DNA from: an uncultured Lachnospiraceae bacterium
GTDB taxonomy: Bacteria; Bacillota; Clostridia; Lachnospirales; Lachnospiraceae
Assembly (NCBI GenBank): GCA_902789555.1
Contig: CADAOF010000006.1
Location: 1-64,000 of the forward strand
Length of the DNA stretch: 64,000 bases
Reading direction: 5' to 3'
Made by a program: the position numbers and the translations under genes. This document shows positions 7,520 to 15,302 of this stretch, in pieces. Position 1 is the stretch's first letter; each line of letters begins with the position of its first letter. Below the pieces are notes generated by a model. That model saw only the letters and a list, made by a program, of their open reading frames with translations. It was not told the origin of the DNA and searched no databases.

Positions 7520-10500
7520 GTGAAACGCAAGATAACGCAGCTCGCGAAAGGGATCATCGATGCGAAGACTCCTGAGATCCGTGTGCTTACGGCGTCGGTG
7601 GACGCGACAGTTCTCTGCGGACAGCAGGGCAGCGGCGAACTTTCTCTTTCTTCGGGCAACGGCGTTTCCTTCCGCGGCCTTGTCTATGCGGACGACGACC
7701 GCATCGAGATCGCGGACAATTCCTACGCAGGCACCGCGGTCCGGATCCCCTACGTCCTCCATGCCGAGGACCTGAGCGAAAATACCGAACTGTCCGGAAA
7801 GTTTGCCCTGGTGACAAACGCCGGCGATTTTGAGATCCCGTATCGTTTCCATATCTGCCGCCCCATCCTGATGGAGCACGTCCTCCCGCAGGACGAGAAG
7901 GCACTCGGCGAACTGGCCGAGCAAGATCCCGACATGTGCATGAAGCTCTTCCAGTCGGAAGTGTTCCTGCAGATGCCGATCTTTGAGGACGACGTCCTGC
8001 GGGCACTTTACGTCAGCCTGCGCCGTTCGCCCGACCAGCGGCTGGCGATGGAAGAATTCCTTTCCGCCTGCGGGGCAAAGCAGCCCGTGGGGCTCTCACT
8101 GAACGAGATGCCGCGCACCTACCTTTTCCAGGACGGCATTCCGGGCGAGATCACGCTGATGAAGAACGGCGCCGGCTACTGCCTGATCACGGCAGTGAGT
8201 GAGACGCCGTGGATCCGCCTGCTGAAGGAGCGCTGGAACAACACGGACTTTAACGGCGACGTCTGCCGGATCCCGCTCTATTTCAGCCGCGCCGCCATGC
8301 ACCGCGGGAAGAACATGGGCTCGGTCCGGATCGCGACCGGACGGAAGAGCGTGAGCATCCCGATCACGGTCATGGTCGAAGAAGGCACGGACGAGGAGGA
8401 GAAGCGCCGCGGGGAATTCCGCAGGCAGAGCCTTCTGCTGTACCGTACCCTGCTGAGACTTTACGGCGACCCGAATGCCCCGAAGACGCTGGGCGAACAG
8501 GCGATGAGCTGCCTGGACGCCTGTGACGGATACCGGGAACCGACTGCCCGGGACCGGCTGCTCCGGGCTGAGGTCTGCCGTCTTCTGAACCGCCGGGACG
8601 AGGAAAAGGAGATCCTCGACGGCATACGCGCCGACGTACAGCGGGGGAGAAGCGAAGACACGTCCGCCTATCTCTGGCTGCTGTATCTGGAAGAGGAAAT
8701 GGAGCACGGCGACCGCCAAGCCGACGGTTTCCTGCGCCTTCTGTACCGGATGAAGGAATCCAACGTGAAGAGCGCGGAGGTCTTTCCCCTGCAGCGCCGG
8801 GTGGATGCCGAGTGGGCTGATCAGCCCGCACGCTGTCTCGAACGCATGCGGGAATTCTTCCGGCGCGGCGAACTCTCGCTCCTGCTTGCCGCCGACGCGG
8901 TACACATCCTTAACGAAGACCCCTCCCTGATGCAGAAGATCGGCCCGTTTGAGCGCTATCTGCTGCATTTCGGTGCGCGGAACGGCTTCTGGAACGAAAA
9001 GGCGGCCCTGCATGCGGCGGAGCTTCTCGCGCAAGAGGAGGAGACCGGCAGGCATGCCGTGCGGACACTGGAACTTCTGTACGCCCGCTTCCCCGAAAGC
9101 GGCATTCTCCAGGCACTGCTCACCCTTCTCATCCGTTCCGGCCAGCCGGAGGAACGTTTCCACCACTGGTACGTGAAGGGCATCGAGGAAGACATCCGCC
9201 TCAGCGAACTTTACGAATTCTATCTCAGCACCATCCCCGAGGGGAGCGACGAAGAGATCCCGCAGATGGTGCTCCTGTACTATACCTACAACAGCCCGAA
9301 ATGGCTTGCTTCCAAGCTGAACCTGTACCACTACGTCCTGGGACACTGCACGGAAGACAGCCGTCTGTACCGGCTCTACGAAAAGCAGATGCAGACCTTC
9401 GCGCTGGAACAGCTTCTGGACGGTGCCGAGAACTCCCGCGTATCGGAATTTTACGATGCGATGTTCATCCCCGAGGTCGTGGATGCGAAGACGGCGCCGC
9501 TGCTGACCGAATATCTCTACACGCAGGAACTGCATTTTGAAAACGACGGGATCCGCGAGGTCAAGGTGGTCTACGGCGAGCTGGAGGAGGAATTCTCCTA
9601 TCCCGTCAACCACGGCGAAGCCTACGTTCCGATCTGGTCGGACAGTGCGCGGGCGGTCTACGTGGATGCGGCCGGCAACCGCTATGCCCGGACGAAACTC
9701 AGCCGCCGCCGCTTCATGCACGGCAGCCCGGCCCTGCTCGAGGTCTGCCGCAGGCTTTCTCCCGAGAGCCTGCCCTTCCGTCTGGAAACGGTCCGTGACG
9801 GCCGGCAGACGGGAGTGGACGATCCCGTGAAGCTCCTCGGCGCGAAAGGCCTGTCGGAGATCTATCGGGAAAAGCTGATGCTCTCGCTGATCGAAGAGGC
9901 GGGAAAGGACGCGGAAAACGGTCCGGCAAAACTGCACGAGATCAAGGACAGTCCCTACCTCAATGAGGAGGCCGGGCGGCTCCTTGCGGAAAACTTCATC
10001 CGCCTGGAAGATGACGACGCCGCGATCGAACTGATCCACCGCTTCGGTACCCGCGGCTACAGCCCGGAACTGCTGCTGCGGCTTCTGGACCGTCAGATCC
10101 GAAGGAACAATTACGCTTTTGACCGGAGCCGCTGCCAGCTGTCGCTCACGCTCTACCGCGGCGGGGACAGCGACCCTGTGACCCTCACCTATCTCTGCCG
10201 CTGGTTCAACGGCGGAACGAAGGAAATGAAGCAGCTGCTGGCGGTCGCCGGCGCGGAGGGCAGCGAAGCCCTGGTGCATGACCTGCCGGCGCGGCTTCTC
10301 GCGCAGATGCTCTTTACCGGTGACACGGACGGCCTTGACGAGGTCTTTGCCGCGTATCTGCGGGAGCCGGAGCACATGGACCGCATCGTGACCGAAGCCT
10401 ATCTGGTCGTTCAGTCCGAGCGATATTTCCACGACGGCGTCCGGGTGCCGGAGGAGGTCTTCACGCTGATCCGCTCCTGGGCGGAGCGGGAAAAGAAGCC

Positions 10501-11065
10501 GGAATTCCTGCCGGTCATCTGCCAGATCGCGCTGACGAAGCGCTTTTCGGAAAAACGACTGCTGTCCGCGGCCGATACCGAACTCGCGGAACAGATGCTG
10601 AACAGTCTGTACAATCAGGGACTGCTCTTTGCCTACATGAAAAAACTGGGGCGCTTCATGCCGCTGCCGGCGGAACTGGCGGACAAGACGCTGATCGAAT
10701 ACCGCGGTGATGCGGACGTTTCCACCGAGATCGGCTTCCGCATCCTGCCGCAGGAAAAAGATAAGCCGATGATCTTCACCGAGATGCCGCACGTGTTCCG
10801 CGGGATCTACGTAAAGCCGGTGCTGCTGTTCGCGGACGAAAAACTGGAATACGAAGTGCGGACGGTAAGCGGCAAAGCCGTGGAGACCGTTGATCACGGA
10901 AAGGTCGGCCTGAACGCAGAGCCCGAGCCCCGGGAAAACCGCTTTACCCACCTCAACCGCATCCTTGCCGAAAGCGGTGACATGTCAGGGGAGGACTGGC
11001 GCGACGAACTGCTGGCGTTCGGCAGGGAAGACGTACTGCTCAAGGAATATTTCAACGTACAGTAG
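7520..11065 (+). CDS. Very large DUF5717-like protein of unknown function
   Basis: An 1181-residue protein without signal peptide or membrane segment, so it is probably cytoplasmic. It resembles, from memory, the DUF5717 family of Lachnospiraceae. About residues 1-130 and 190-290 look beta-rich and immunoglobulin-like. Most of 290-1080 looks alpha-helical with repeat-like spacing (many LL, LY and AEL heptads). The last 110 residues look beta-rich again. No catalytic motif is recognisable. The start is GTG at 7520, chosen because aaaggag lies 5-12 bases upstream. It is followed after 88 bases by the actin-fold gene and a TPR-like gene on the same strand, and the block runs into ispFED. I infer a scaffold or sensor subunit of a complex with its neighbours. 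Confidence 0.75.
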   Translation: MKRKITQLAKGIIDAKTPEIRVLTASVDATVLCGQQGSGELSLSSGNGVSFRGLVYADDDRIEIADNSYAGTAVRIPYVLHAEDLSENTELSGKFALVTNAGDFEIPYRFHICRPILMEHVLPQDEKALGELAEQDPDMCMKLFQSEVFLQMPIFEDDVLRALYVSLRRSPDQRLAMEEFLSACGAKQPVGLSLNEMPRTYLFQDGIPGEITLMKNGAGYCLITAVSETPWIRLLKERWNNTDFNGDVCRIPLYFSRAAMHRGKNMGSVRIATGRKSVSIPITVMVEEGTDEEEKRRGEFRRQSLLLYRTLLRLYGDPNAPKTLGEQAMSCLDACDGYREPTARDRLLRAEVCRLLNRRDEEKEILDGIRADVQRGRSEDTSAYLWLLYLEEEMEHGDRQADGFLRLLYRMKESNVKSAEVFPLQRRVDAEWADQPARCLERMREFFRRGELSLLLAADAVHILNEDPSLMQKIGPFERYLLHFGARNGFWNEKAALHAAELLAQEEETGRHAVRTLELLYARFPESGILQALLTLLIRSGQPEERFHHWYVKGIEEDIRLSELYEFYLSTIPEGSDEEIPQMVLLYYTYNSPKWLASKLNLYHYVLGHCTEDSRLYRLYEKQMQTFALEQLLDGAENSRVSEFYDAMFIPEVVDAKTAPLLTEYLYTQELHFENDGIREVKVVYGELEEEFSYPVNHGEAYVPIWSDSARAVYVDAAGNRYARTKLSRRRFMHGSPALLEVCRRLSPESLPFRLETVRDGRQTGVDDPVKLLGAKGLSEIYREKLMLSLIEEAGKDAENGPAKLHEIKDSPYLNEEAGRLLAENFIRLEDDDAAIELIHRFGTRGYSPELLLRLLDRQIRRNNYAFDRSRCQLSLTLYRGGDSDPVTLTYLCRWFNGGTKEMKQLLAVAGAEGSEALVHDLPARLLAQMLFTGDTDGLDEVFAAYLREPEHMDRIVTEAYLVVQSERYFHDGVRVPEEVFTLIRSWAEREKKPEFLPVICQIALTKRFSEKRLLSAADTELAEQMLNSLYNQGLLFAYMKKLGRFMPLPAELADKTLIEYRGDADVSTEIGFRILPQEKDKPMIFTEMPHVFRGIYVKPVLLFADEKLEYEVRTVSGKAVETVDHGKVGLNAEPEPRENRFTHLNRILAESGDMSGEDWRDELLAFGREDVLLKEYFNVQ

Positions 11066-11086
11066 ATCCGGAAACGGTAAGAACAT

Positions 11087-11100
11087 ACGGCCGCGGCCGT
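11087..11100 (+). other. Perfect 14-base palindrome in the DUF5717-DUF5716 gap
   Basis: acggccgcggccgt is its own reverse complement. A second small hairpin (cccgc ttt ccgcggg, about 11104-11118) follows, and then the RBS of the next gene. There is no T run, so this is more likely an RNA processing or stability element, or an operator, than a terminator. Confidence 0.4.
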
Positions 11101-11153
11101 GCCCCCGCTTTCCGCGGGAACATACAGAAACTGATGTGAAAGGAGAATGCAGC

Positions 11154-12416
11154 ATGGGACTAATCCTGGGAATAGATTTATGTGATTCGTTCAGCCAGAT
11201 CAGTGTGTATTCTCCCGAAAAACGTGCGCCGGAGCCGCTGCTCCTCGGCGGTTCGGAATCGAACGGCATGATCTCGACCACCCTCTGCAAGGTCCGCGGG
11301 GCGGACCGCTGGCTGATCGGAACCGAGGCCTATCAGCGCGCCCTCATGGGCGAAGGGACCATGGTGGACAAACTCGTGAAGATCCTGACGCGAGGCACCA
11401 GTGCCACCATCGAAGGCGTCCAGTACAGCGCCGTGGATCTCATGGCGGCCTTCATCGGCCAGCTCATTCGGCTGCCGAAGATCGTGTACAAGGAAGAGGA
11501 GATCGAAAGCATCGCTTTCGGCCTGCGCCAGCTGGATCCGGACCTTCTGGACCGCCTGACCGAGGCGTGCGACATCTGCGGCCTGGAACGAAGCCGCGTG
11601 CGCTTCCTCAGTCATACCGAATGCTTTGCCTACTACGTGGCGAATCAGCCGAAGGAACTCTGGCCGAACGTGGTCTCCGCCTTCGACCTGAACGACGCCG
11701 GACTGGACTATTTCGAAATGAAGGTCGTCCGGGGACGCCGCCCGCAGATCCTGCAGGCAAACCGCGAACCGCTGGACGAAGCTTTCGACCTTGACCTTCT
11801 GGAAACGCCGATGGGCGAGCATATGGCCGATACCATCCTTTCTGCCTGCGCGGACCGGATGCTGCAGAAGAAACTGGTCTCGTCGATCTTCCTGACCGGC
11901 GAAGGCTTTACGAGCGTTGACTGGGCCAAGGATTTTCTGAAAAAACTGTGCATGAAGCGGAAGGTCTTCGGCGGACAGCATCTGTTTGCCGACGGCGCCG
12001 CGCTCGTTGCCTATGACAGCGCGCTGCCGGAAAGCCGCTTCCCGTATCTGTGCCTCTGCGAAGGCAGGCTCGCTTCCACCATCAGCCTCTTTGCGCTGAA
12101 GGACGGCAGAAACGAGCAGCTGATCCTGGCCCAGGCGGGCAGCAACTGGTATGAGGCAAAGTCCTCGGCAGAGTTCATCCTCGACGACGTCCATACCCTG
12201 GAACTCGTGGTGACGCCGTTCGCGACGCAGCACGTGGAGACGATCAGCCTGTCGCTGGACGAACTGCCGGCAAGGCCAAACAAGACGACAAAGATCGAAG
12301 TGATCGTAAGTTTTGCCTCCGAGAACCGCGTGACCGTGCGGGTCGTGGACAAGGGCTTCGGTGATCTCTTCCCCGCCAGCGGGATCGTGATCCGTAAGGA
12401 TTTCCTGATCTCGTAG
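11154..12416 (+). CDS. Actin/Hsp70-fold ATPase-like protein (DUF5716-like)
   Basis: A 420-residue soluble protein. The N-terminus MGLILGIDLCDSFSQISVY has the form of the phosphate-1 loop of the actin/Hsp70/sugar-kinase superfamily, with D8. FDLNDAG at 177-183 fits a phosphate-2 loop, and SSIFLTGEGF at 243-252 fits the adenosine motif. A beta-rich C-terminal region (about 300-420) resembles a substrate-binding or Ig-like domain. From memory it matches DUF5716, which occurs next to DUF5717. Start 11154 is chosen for its aaaggag site. I infer an ATP-dependent chaperone-like or filament-forming partner of the large upstream protein. No function is established. Confidence 0.72.
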   Translation: MGLILGIDLCDSFSQISVYSPEKRAPEPLLLGGSESNGMISTTLCKVRGADRWLIGTEAYQRALMGEGTMVDKLVKILTRGTSATIEGVQYSAVDLMAAFIGQLIRLPKIVYKEEEIESIAFGLRQLDPDLLDRLTEACDICGLERSRVRFLSHTECFAYYVANQPKELWPNVVSAFDLNDAGLDYFEMKVVRGRRPQILQANREPLDEAFDLDLLETPMGEHMADTILSACADRMLQKKLVSSIFLTGEGFTSVDWAKDFLKKLCMKRKVFGGQHLFADGAALVAYDSALPESRFPYLCLCEGRLASTISLFALKDGRNEQLILAQAGSNWYEAKSSAEFILDDVHTLELVVTPFATQHVETISLSLDELPARPNKTTKIEVIVSFASENRVTVRVVDKGFGDLFPASGIVIRKDFLIS

Positions 12417-12436
12417 GATCGGAGAAAGGAGCGCAC

Positions 12437-13246
12437 ATGAGCGGACTTATCCTCTGCAGGGAAAAAACGGTGACTCATCCGTACTACGTGAAGGAACTGG
12501 GCATCCATCTGTATACCGGAGAAGAACTCAGTTATTTCATCTGCCATAACATTCTGCTGATCGACGAAGATTTCGTGGATGAGCGGCTCTTTGACTTCCT
12601 GGAACAGCTGGGCGAAACGAGACTCTGCGAACGGGCGCGGCGCCTCGCGGAACAGGCAGGGCTTTTTGACGTCCTTTACCTGCTGCTGCAGGAACTGCAT
12701 TACTACAATACCGCCGAACTCTTTGCCTTCCGCCGCCGCTTGGAGGAACTCAGCGAAGCCTCCGCCGGTGCCAGAATGAAGGCAAAGGGCGACTACCTGT
12801 TCGAATGCGGACAGTACTACCATGCGATCCGGGTCTACGAACAGGTGATGGAATCCGGAAGTAGCGAGCTGGCGGACTCCGAATTCGTGGCGAAGATCTG
12901 GCATAACAAAGGCTGCTGCAACGCACGGCTCGAGATCTTCGACGAAGCCATGTACTGCATGGAGAAAGCCTACCGGCTGACGAAGGACACGGCACTTCTC
13001 GAGAAAATGTTCGTGATCAGCGAACTCGGCGGAGAGCGCATTCCGCACGCTGCCGACGATGTCATCACACCGAACATGCGGCGGCAGTTCCGTACGGACC
13101 TGGACGACCGCAAGAAACTGGCCATGTATACCGGCAAGGCGCTTGAAGTCGCAACGGTCATGGATAAGGCTCCGGAGAAGCGGGAGGAGGAATGCCGTTC
13201 GCTCCTTGCCCGCTGGAAAGAAGAATACAGAAGGAATCAGGCATGA
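12437..13246 (+). CDS. TPR-like helical protein of unknown function
   Basis: A 269-residue soluble, helix-rich protein. Two segments look like tetratricopeptide repeats, about 114-143 (KGDYLFECGQYYHAIRVYEQ) and about 152-185 (HNKGCCNARLEIFDEAMYCM). The N-terminal 110 residues are helical and not recognised. It starts 20 bases after the actin-fold gene with aaaggag as RBS, and its TGA overlaps the ispF ATG, so ispF is translationally coupled to it. I infer a third component of the DUF5717/DUF5716 complex, probably an adaptor. Confidence 0.7.
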   Translation: MSGLILCREKTVTHPYYVKELGIHLYTGEELSYFICHNILLIDEDFVDERLFDFLEQLGETRLCERARRLAEQAGLFDVLYLLLQELHYYNTAELFAFRRRLEELSEASAGARMKAKGDYLFECGQYYHAIRVYEQVMESGSSELADSEFVAKIWHNKGCCNARLEIFDEAMYCMEKAYRLTKDTALLEKMFVISELGGERIPHAADDVITPNMRRQFRTDLDDRKKLAMYTGKALEVATVMDKAPEKREEECRSLLARWKEEYRRNQA

Positions 13247-13722
13247 GAGCAGCCATAGGACAGGACAGCCACCGTTTTGAAGAAACAGAAGGCAAGCCGC
13301 TGGTACTGGGAGGTGTCGTTTTTCCCGAGGAACAGAGAGGCTTTCTCGCGAACAGCGACGGAGACGTGTTGCTGCATGCCCTGACGAACGCGGTGAGCGG
13401 GATCACCGGAAGAAACATCCTCGGCGCACCGGCGGACCGGATGTGCCGGGCGGGGATCACCGACAGTCGGGCGTACCTTGCGGAAGCGCTGAAAGATCTG
13501 GATGCGCCCGTCCTGCACGTATCCTTCAGCGTGGAGGGATCGCACCCGAAGATCGCGCCGCGCGCAGATGAGATCCGGGCGTCCGTGGCGGGACTGCTCG
13601 GGATCCTGCCTTCACAGGTCGGGATCACCGCGACTACGGGTGAAGGCCTGACCGACTTCGGAAAAGGCCTCGGCGTCAGCGTATTCTGCATCATCACGGT
13701 GGGAGACCGGAATGATATTTAA
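13243..13722 (+). CDS. ispF: 2-C-methyl-D-erythritol 2,4-cyclodiphosphate synthase, divergent
   Basis: This MEP-pathway enzyme cyclises CDP-methylerythritol phosphate with release of CMP. The 159-residue length is normal. The zinc ligands D8, H10 and H45 are conserved (GQDSH, SDGDVLLHAL), as is the ATTGE phosphate loop near the C-terminus. It is divergent elsewhere: the family's HSDGDV is NSDGDV here (N37), and the GDIG segment carrying a conserved aspartate reads RNILG (57-61). The start lies in an ATGA overlap with the TPR-like gene. ispE follows with an 11-base overlap, which supports the assignment. Confidence 0.88.
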   Translation: MRAAIGQDSHRFEETEGKPLVLGGVVFPEEQRGFLANSDGDVLLHALTNAVSGITGRNILGAPADRMCRAGITDSRAYLAEALKDLDAPVLHVSFSVEGSHPKIAPRADEIRASVAGLLGILPSQVGITATTGEGLTDFGKGLGVSVFCIITVGDRNDI

Positions 13723-14614
13723 GACAAGAGCCAAGGTCAATCTGACCCTGGAGATCATCAGCCGCCGGAACGACGGCTGGCACATGCTGGACACGGTATT
13801 CTGGCCGCTGTCCGCGGGAGACCGGATCTTTGCCGAAAGGCGGCCGTCCGGTCTTGCTTTTTCGTGCTCGGATAAAACGCTGGAAACGGAGGGCAATCTG
13901 GCCGTCCGCGCCTTCCGGCTCATGCAGGAACGCTTCGGTTTCGCAGAAGGCCTGTCCCTGCACCTGGAGAAACATGTTCCTTCACAAGCGGGGCTCGGCG
14001 GCGGTTCGGGCGATGCGGCCTGCGTTCTCAGGATCTGCAATGAAGTCTTCGGGCTGGGGCTTTCGCAGGAGCAGCTCGCGCTTCTCGGTGCGCCGCTCGG
14101 TGCGGACGTGCCCGCCCTTGTTTACGGCGGACCGACGAGAGGGCGCGGCACCGGTGCGGAGGTCACCCTGATCCCGACGGCGCTTTCGCTGCCGCTCGTG
14201 ATCGTGAAGCCGCCGGCCGGCCTGTCGACGCCGGCCATGTACCGGAAACTGGATGAACTGGGGCTCGGCGGCGGAAAGACCGCGGCAGGCAGAGAGGAAG
14301 TCGGGGCGGACAGCCGGAGTGCGCTCGCCGAAGCCGCGCTCAGGGTGAATGACGTGACTGCGCTTAAGGCGCAGCTCTGGAACGTATTCGACGCTGCGGC
14401 GGACGGAGAGGAAATCACGCTGTGCCGTCGTTTCCTGCGGGAGGCCGGTGCGGAAAAGACTGTCCTCTGCGGTTCGGGTTCGGCGTCCTTCGGCGTGTTT
14501 TCCGATGCAGGCTGCCGCGACGAGGCGGCGGACAGGCTGCGGCAGAGGCTTCCGGAAGGCTGGCTGGTCTTTGCTGCCGATACGGTAAATGAGGAGAGCC
14601 CGGACGATGAGTGA
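13712..14614 (+). CDS. ispE: 4-diphosphocytidyl-2-C-methyl-D-erythritol kinase
   Basis: A GHMP-family kinase of 300 residues that phosphorylates CDP-ME in the MEP pathway. The substrate motif AKVNLTLEI lies at the N-terminus, the ATP-binding glycine-rich loop PSQAGLGGGSGDAA around 90-103, and the third GHMP motif LCGSGSASFGVF near the C-terminus. It overlaps ispF by 11 bases and ispD by 8, so the three isoprenoid genes form one translationally coupled unit. Confidence 0.95.
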   Translation: MIFKTRAKVNLTLEIISRRNDGWHMLDTVFWPLSAGDRIFAERRPSGLAFSCSDKTLETEGNLAVRAFRLMQERFGFAEGLSLHLEKHVPSQAGLGGGSGDAACVLRICNEVFGLGLSQEQLALLGAPLGADVPALVYGGPTRGRGTGAEVTLIPTALSLPLVIVKPPAGLSTPAMYRKLDELGLGGGKTAAGREEVGADSRSALAEAALRVNDVTALKAQLWNVFDAAADGEEITLCRRFLREAGAEKTVLCGSGSASFGVFSDAGCRDEAADRLRQRLPEGWLVFAADTVNEESPDDE

Positions 14615-15281
14615 GAAAAGATTTTCCGCGATCCTTGCGGCCGGCGGAAGCGGTACGCGCTTCGGCGGGAGCATCAATAAAGTTTATCTGCCGCTGGACG
14701 GACAGACCGTTATCGGCGTCAGCTTGGATAAGTTCCTGCACCATCCGCTGATCGCGGAGGTGATCGTCGTGTACAGGCAGGAGGACGAAGAGATCCTCAT
14801 GCCCATCCTGGCGGAAAAAGGGGCGGACAGCGGGATCCCGCTGCTTGCGGTGCCGGGCGGTGCTTCCCGCCGCGATTCGGTCCGGAAAGGCCTGGACCTT
14901 GCTTCCTCCGAATGGGTCCTGGTGCACGATGCGGCAAGGCCTTTCTGGGATCCGGCCTGCATTGCAGACCTTGCGGCGGCTCTGGAGGAAGTCCCCGGGG
15001 CGACGGCTGCGATCTCTTCCCCGGATACGGTCAAGATCGCCGATGAGCGGGGGCGGGTCGTTCTGACGACCGAACGGAGCCGTACCTTCCTGGTCCAGAC
15101 ACCGCAGGCCTTCGAGCGGGACATTCTCCTCCGTGCACACCTGCTCCTTCCGGATGACGCACCGGCCACCGATGACTGCAGCATGCTGGAGCAGCTGGGC
15201 TACCCGGTGCAGCTCGTTCCCGGCAGCCCGAAAAACCGCAAAATAACAGTGCCGGAGGATCTTCCGATCTCCGGCAGCTGA
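14607..15281 (+). CDS. ispD: 2-C-methyl-D-erythritol 4-phosphate cytidylyltransferase
   Basis: A 224-residue nucleotidyltransferase that makes CDP-ME from MEP and CTP. The N-terminal loop AAGGSGTRFGG is followed by the conserved lysine in NKVYLPLDG. VHDAARPF around 110 and QTPQAFERD around 165 are family signatures. ATG 14607 has a gaggag site 10 bases upstream and overlaps the ispE stop. It is the last gene of the block and faces the dac gene 21 bases away. Confidence 0.95.
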   Translation: MSEKRFSAILAAGGSGTRFGGSINKVYLPLDGQTVIGVSLDKFLHHPLIAEVIVVYRQEDEEILMPILAEKGADSGIPLLAVPGGASRRDSVRKGLDLASSEWVLVHDAARPFWDPACIADLAAALEEVPGATAAISSPDTVKIADERGRVVLTTERSRTFLVQTPQAFERDILLRAHLLLPDDAPATDDCSMLEQLGYPVQLVPGSPKNRKITVPEDLPISGS

Positions 15282-15302
15282 CGGCAATATTCGTGAACTT
15301 AC

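Noticed and set aside
8096-10951. Antisense open frame of 951 codons opposite the DUF5717-like gene
   Set aside because: It has no homology that I can see, no RBS, and is explained by GC-rich codon usage in the sense gene.
15251-15274. Terminator at the ispD end (gccggag...ctccggc)
   Set aside because: It is inside the coding sequence and is not followed by a T run.
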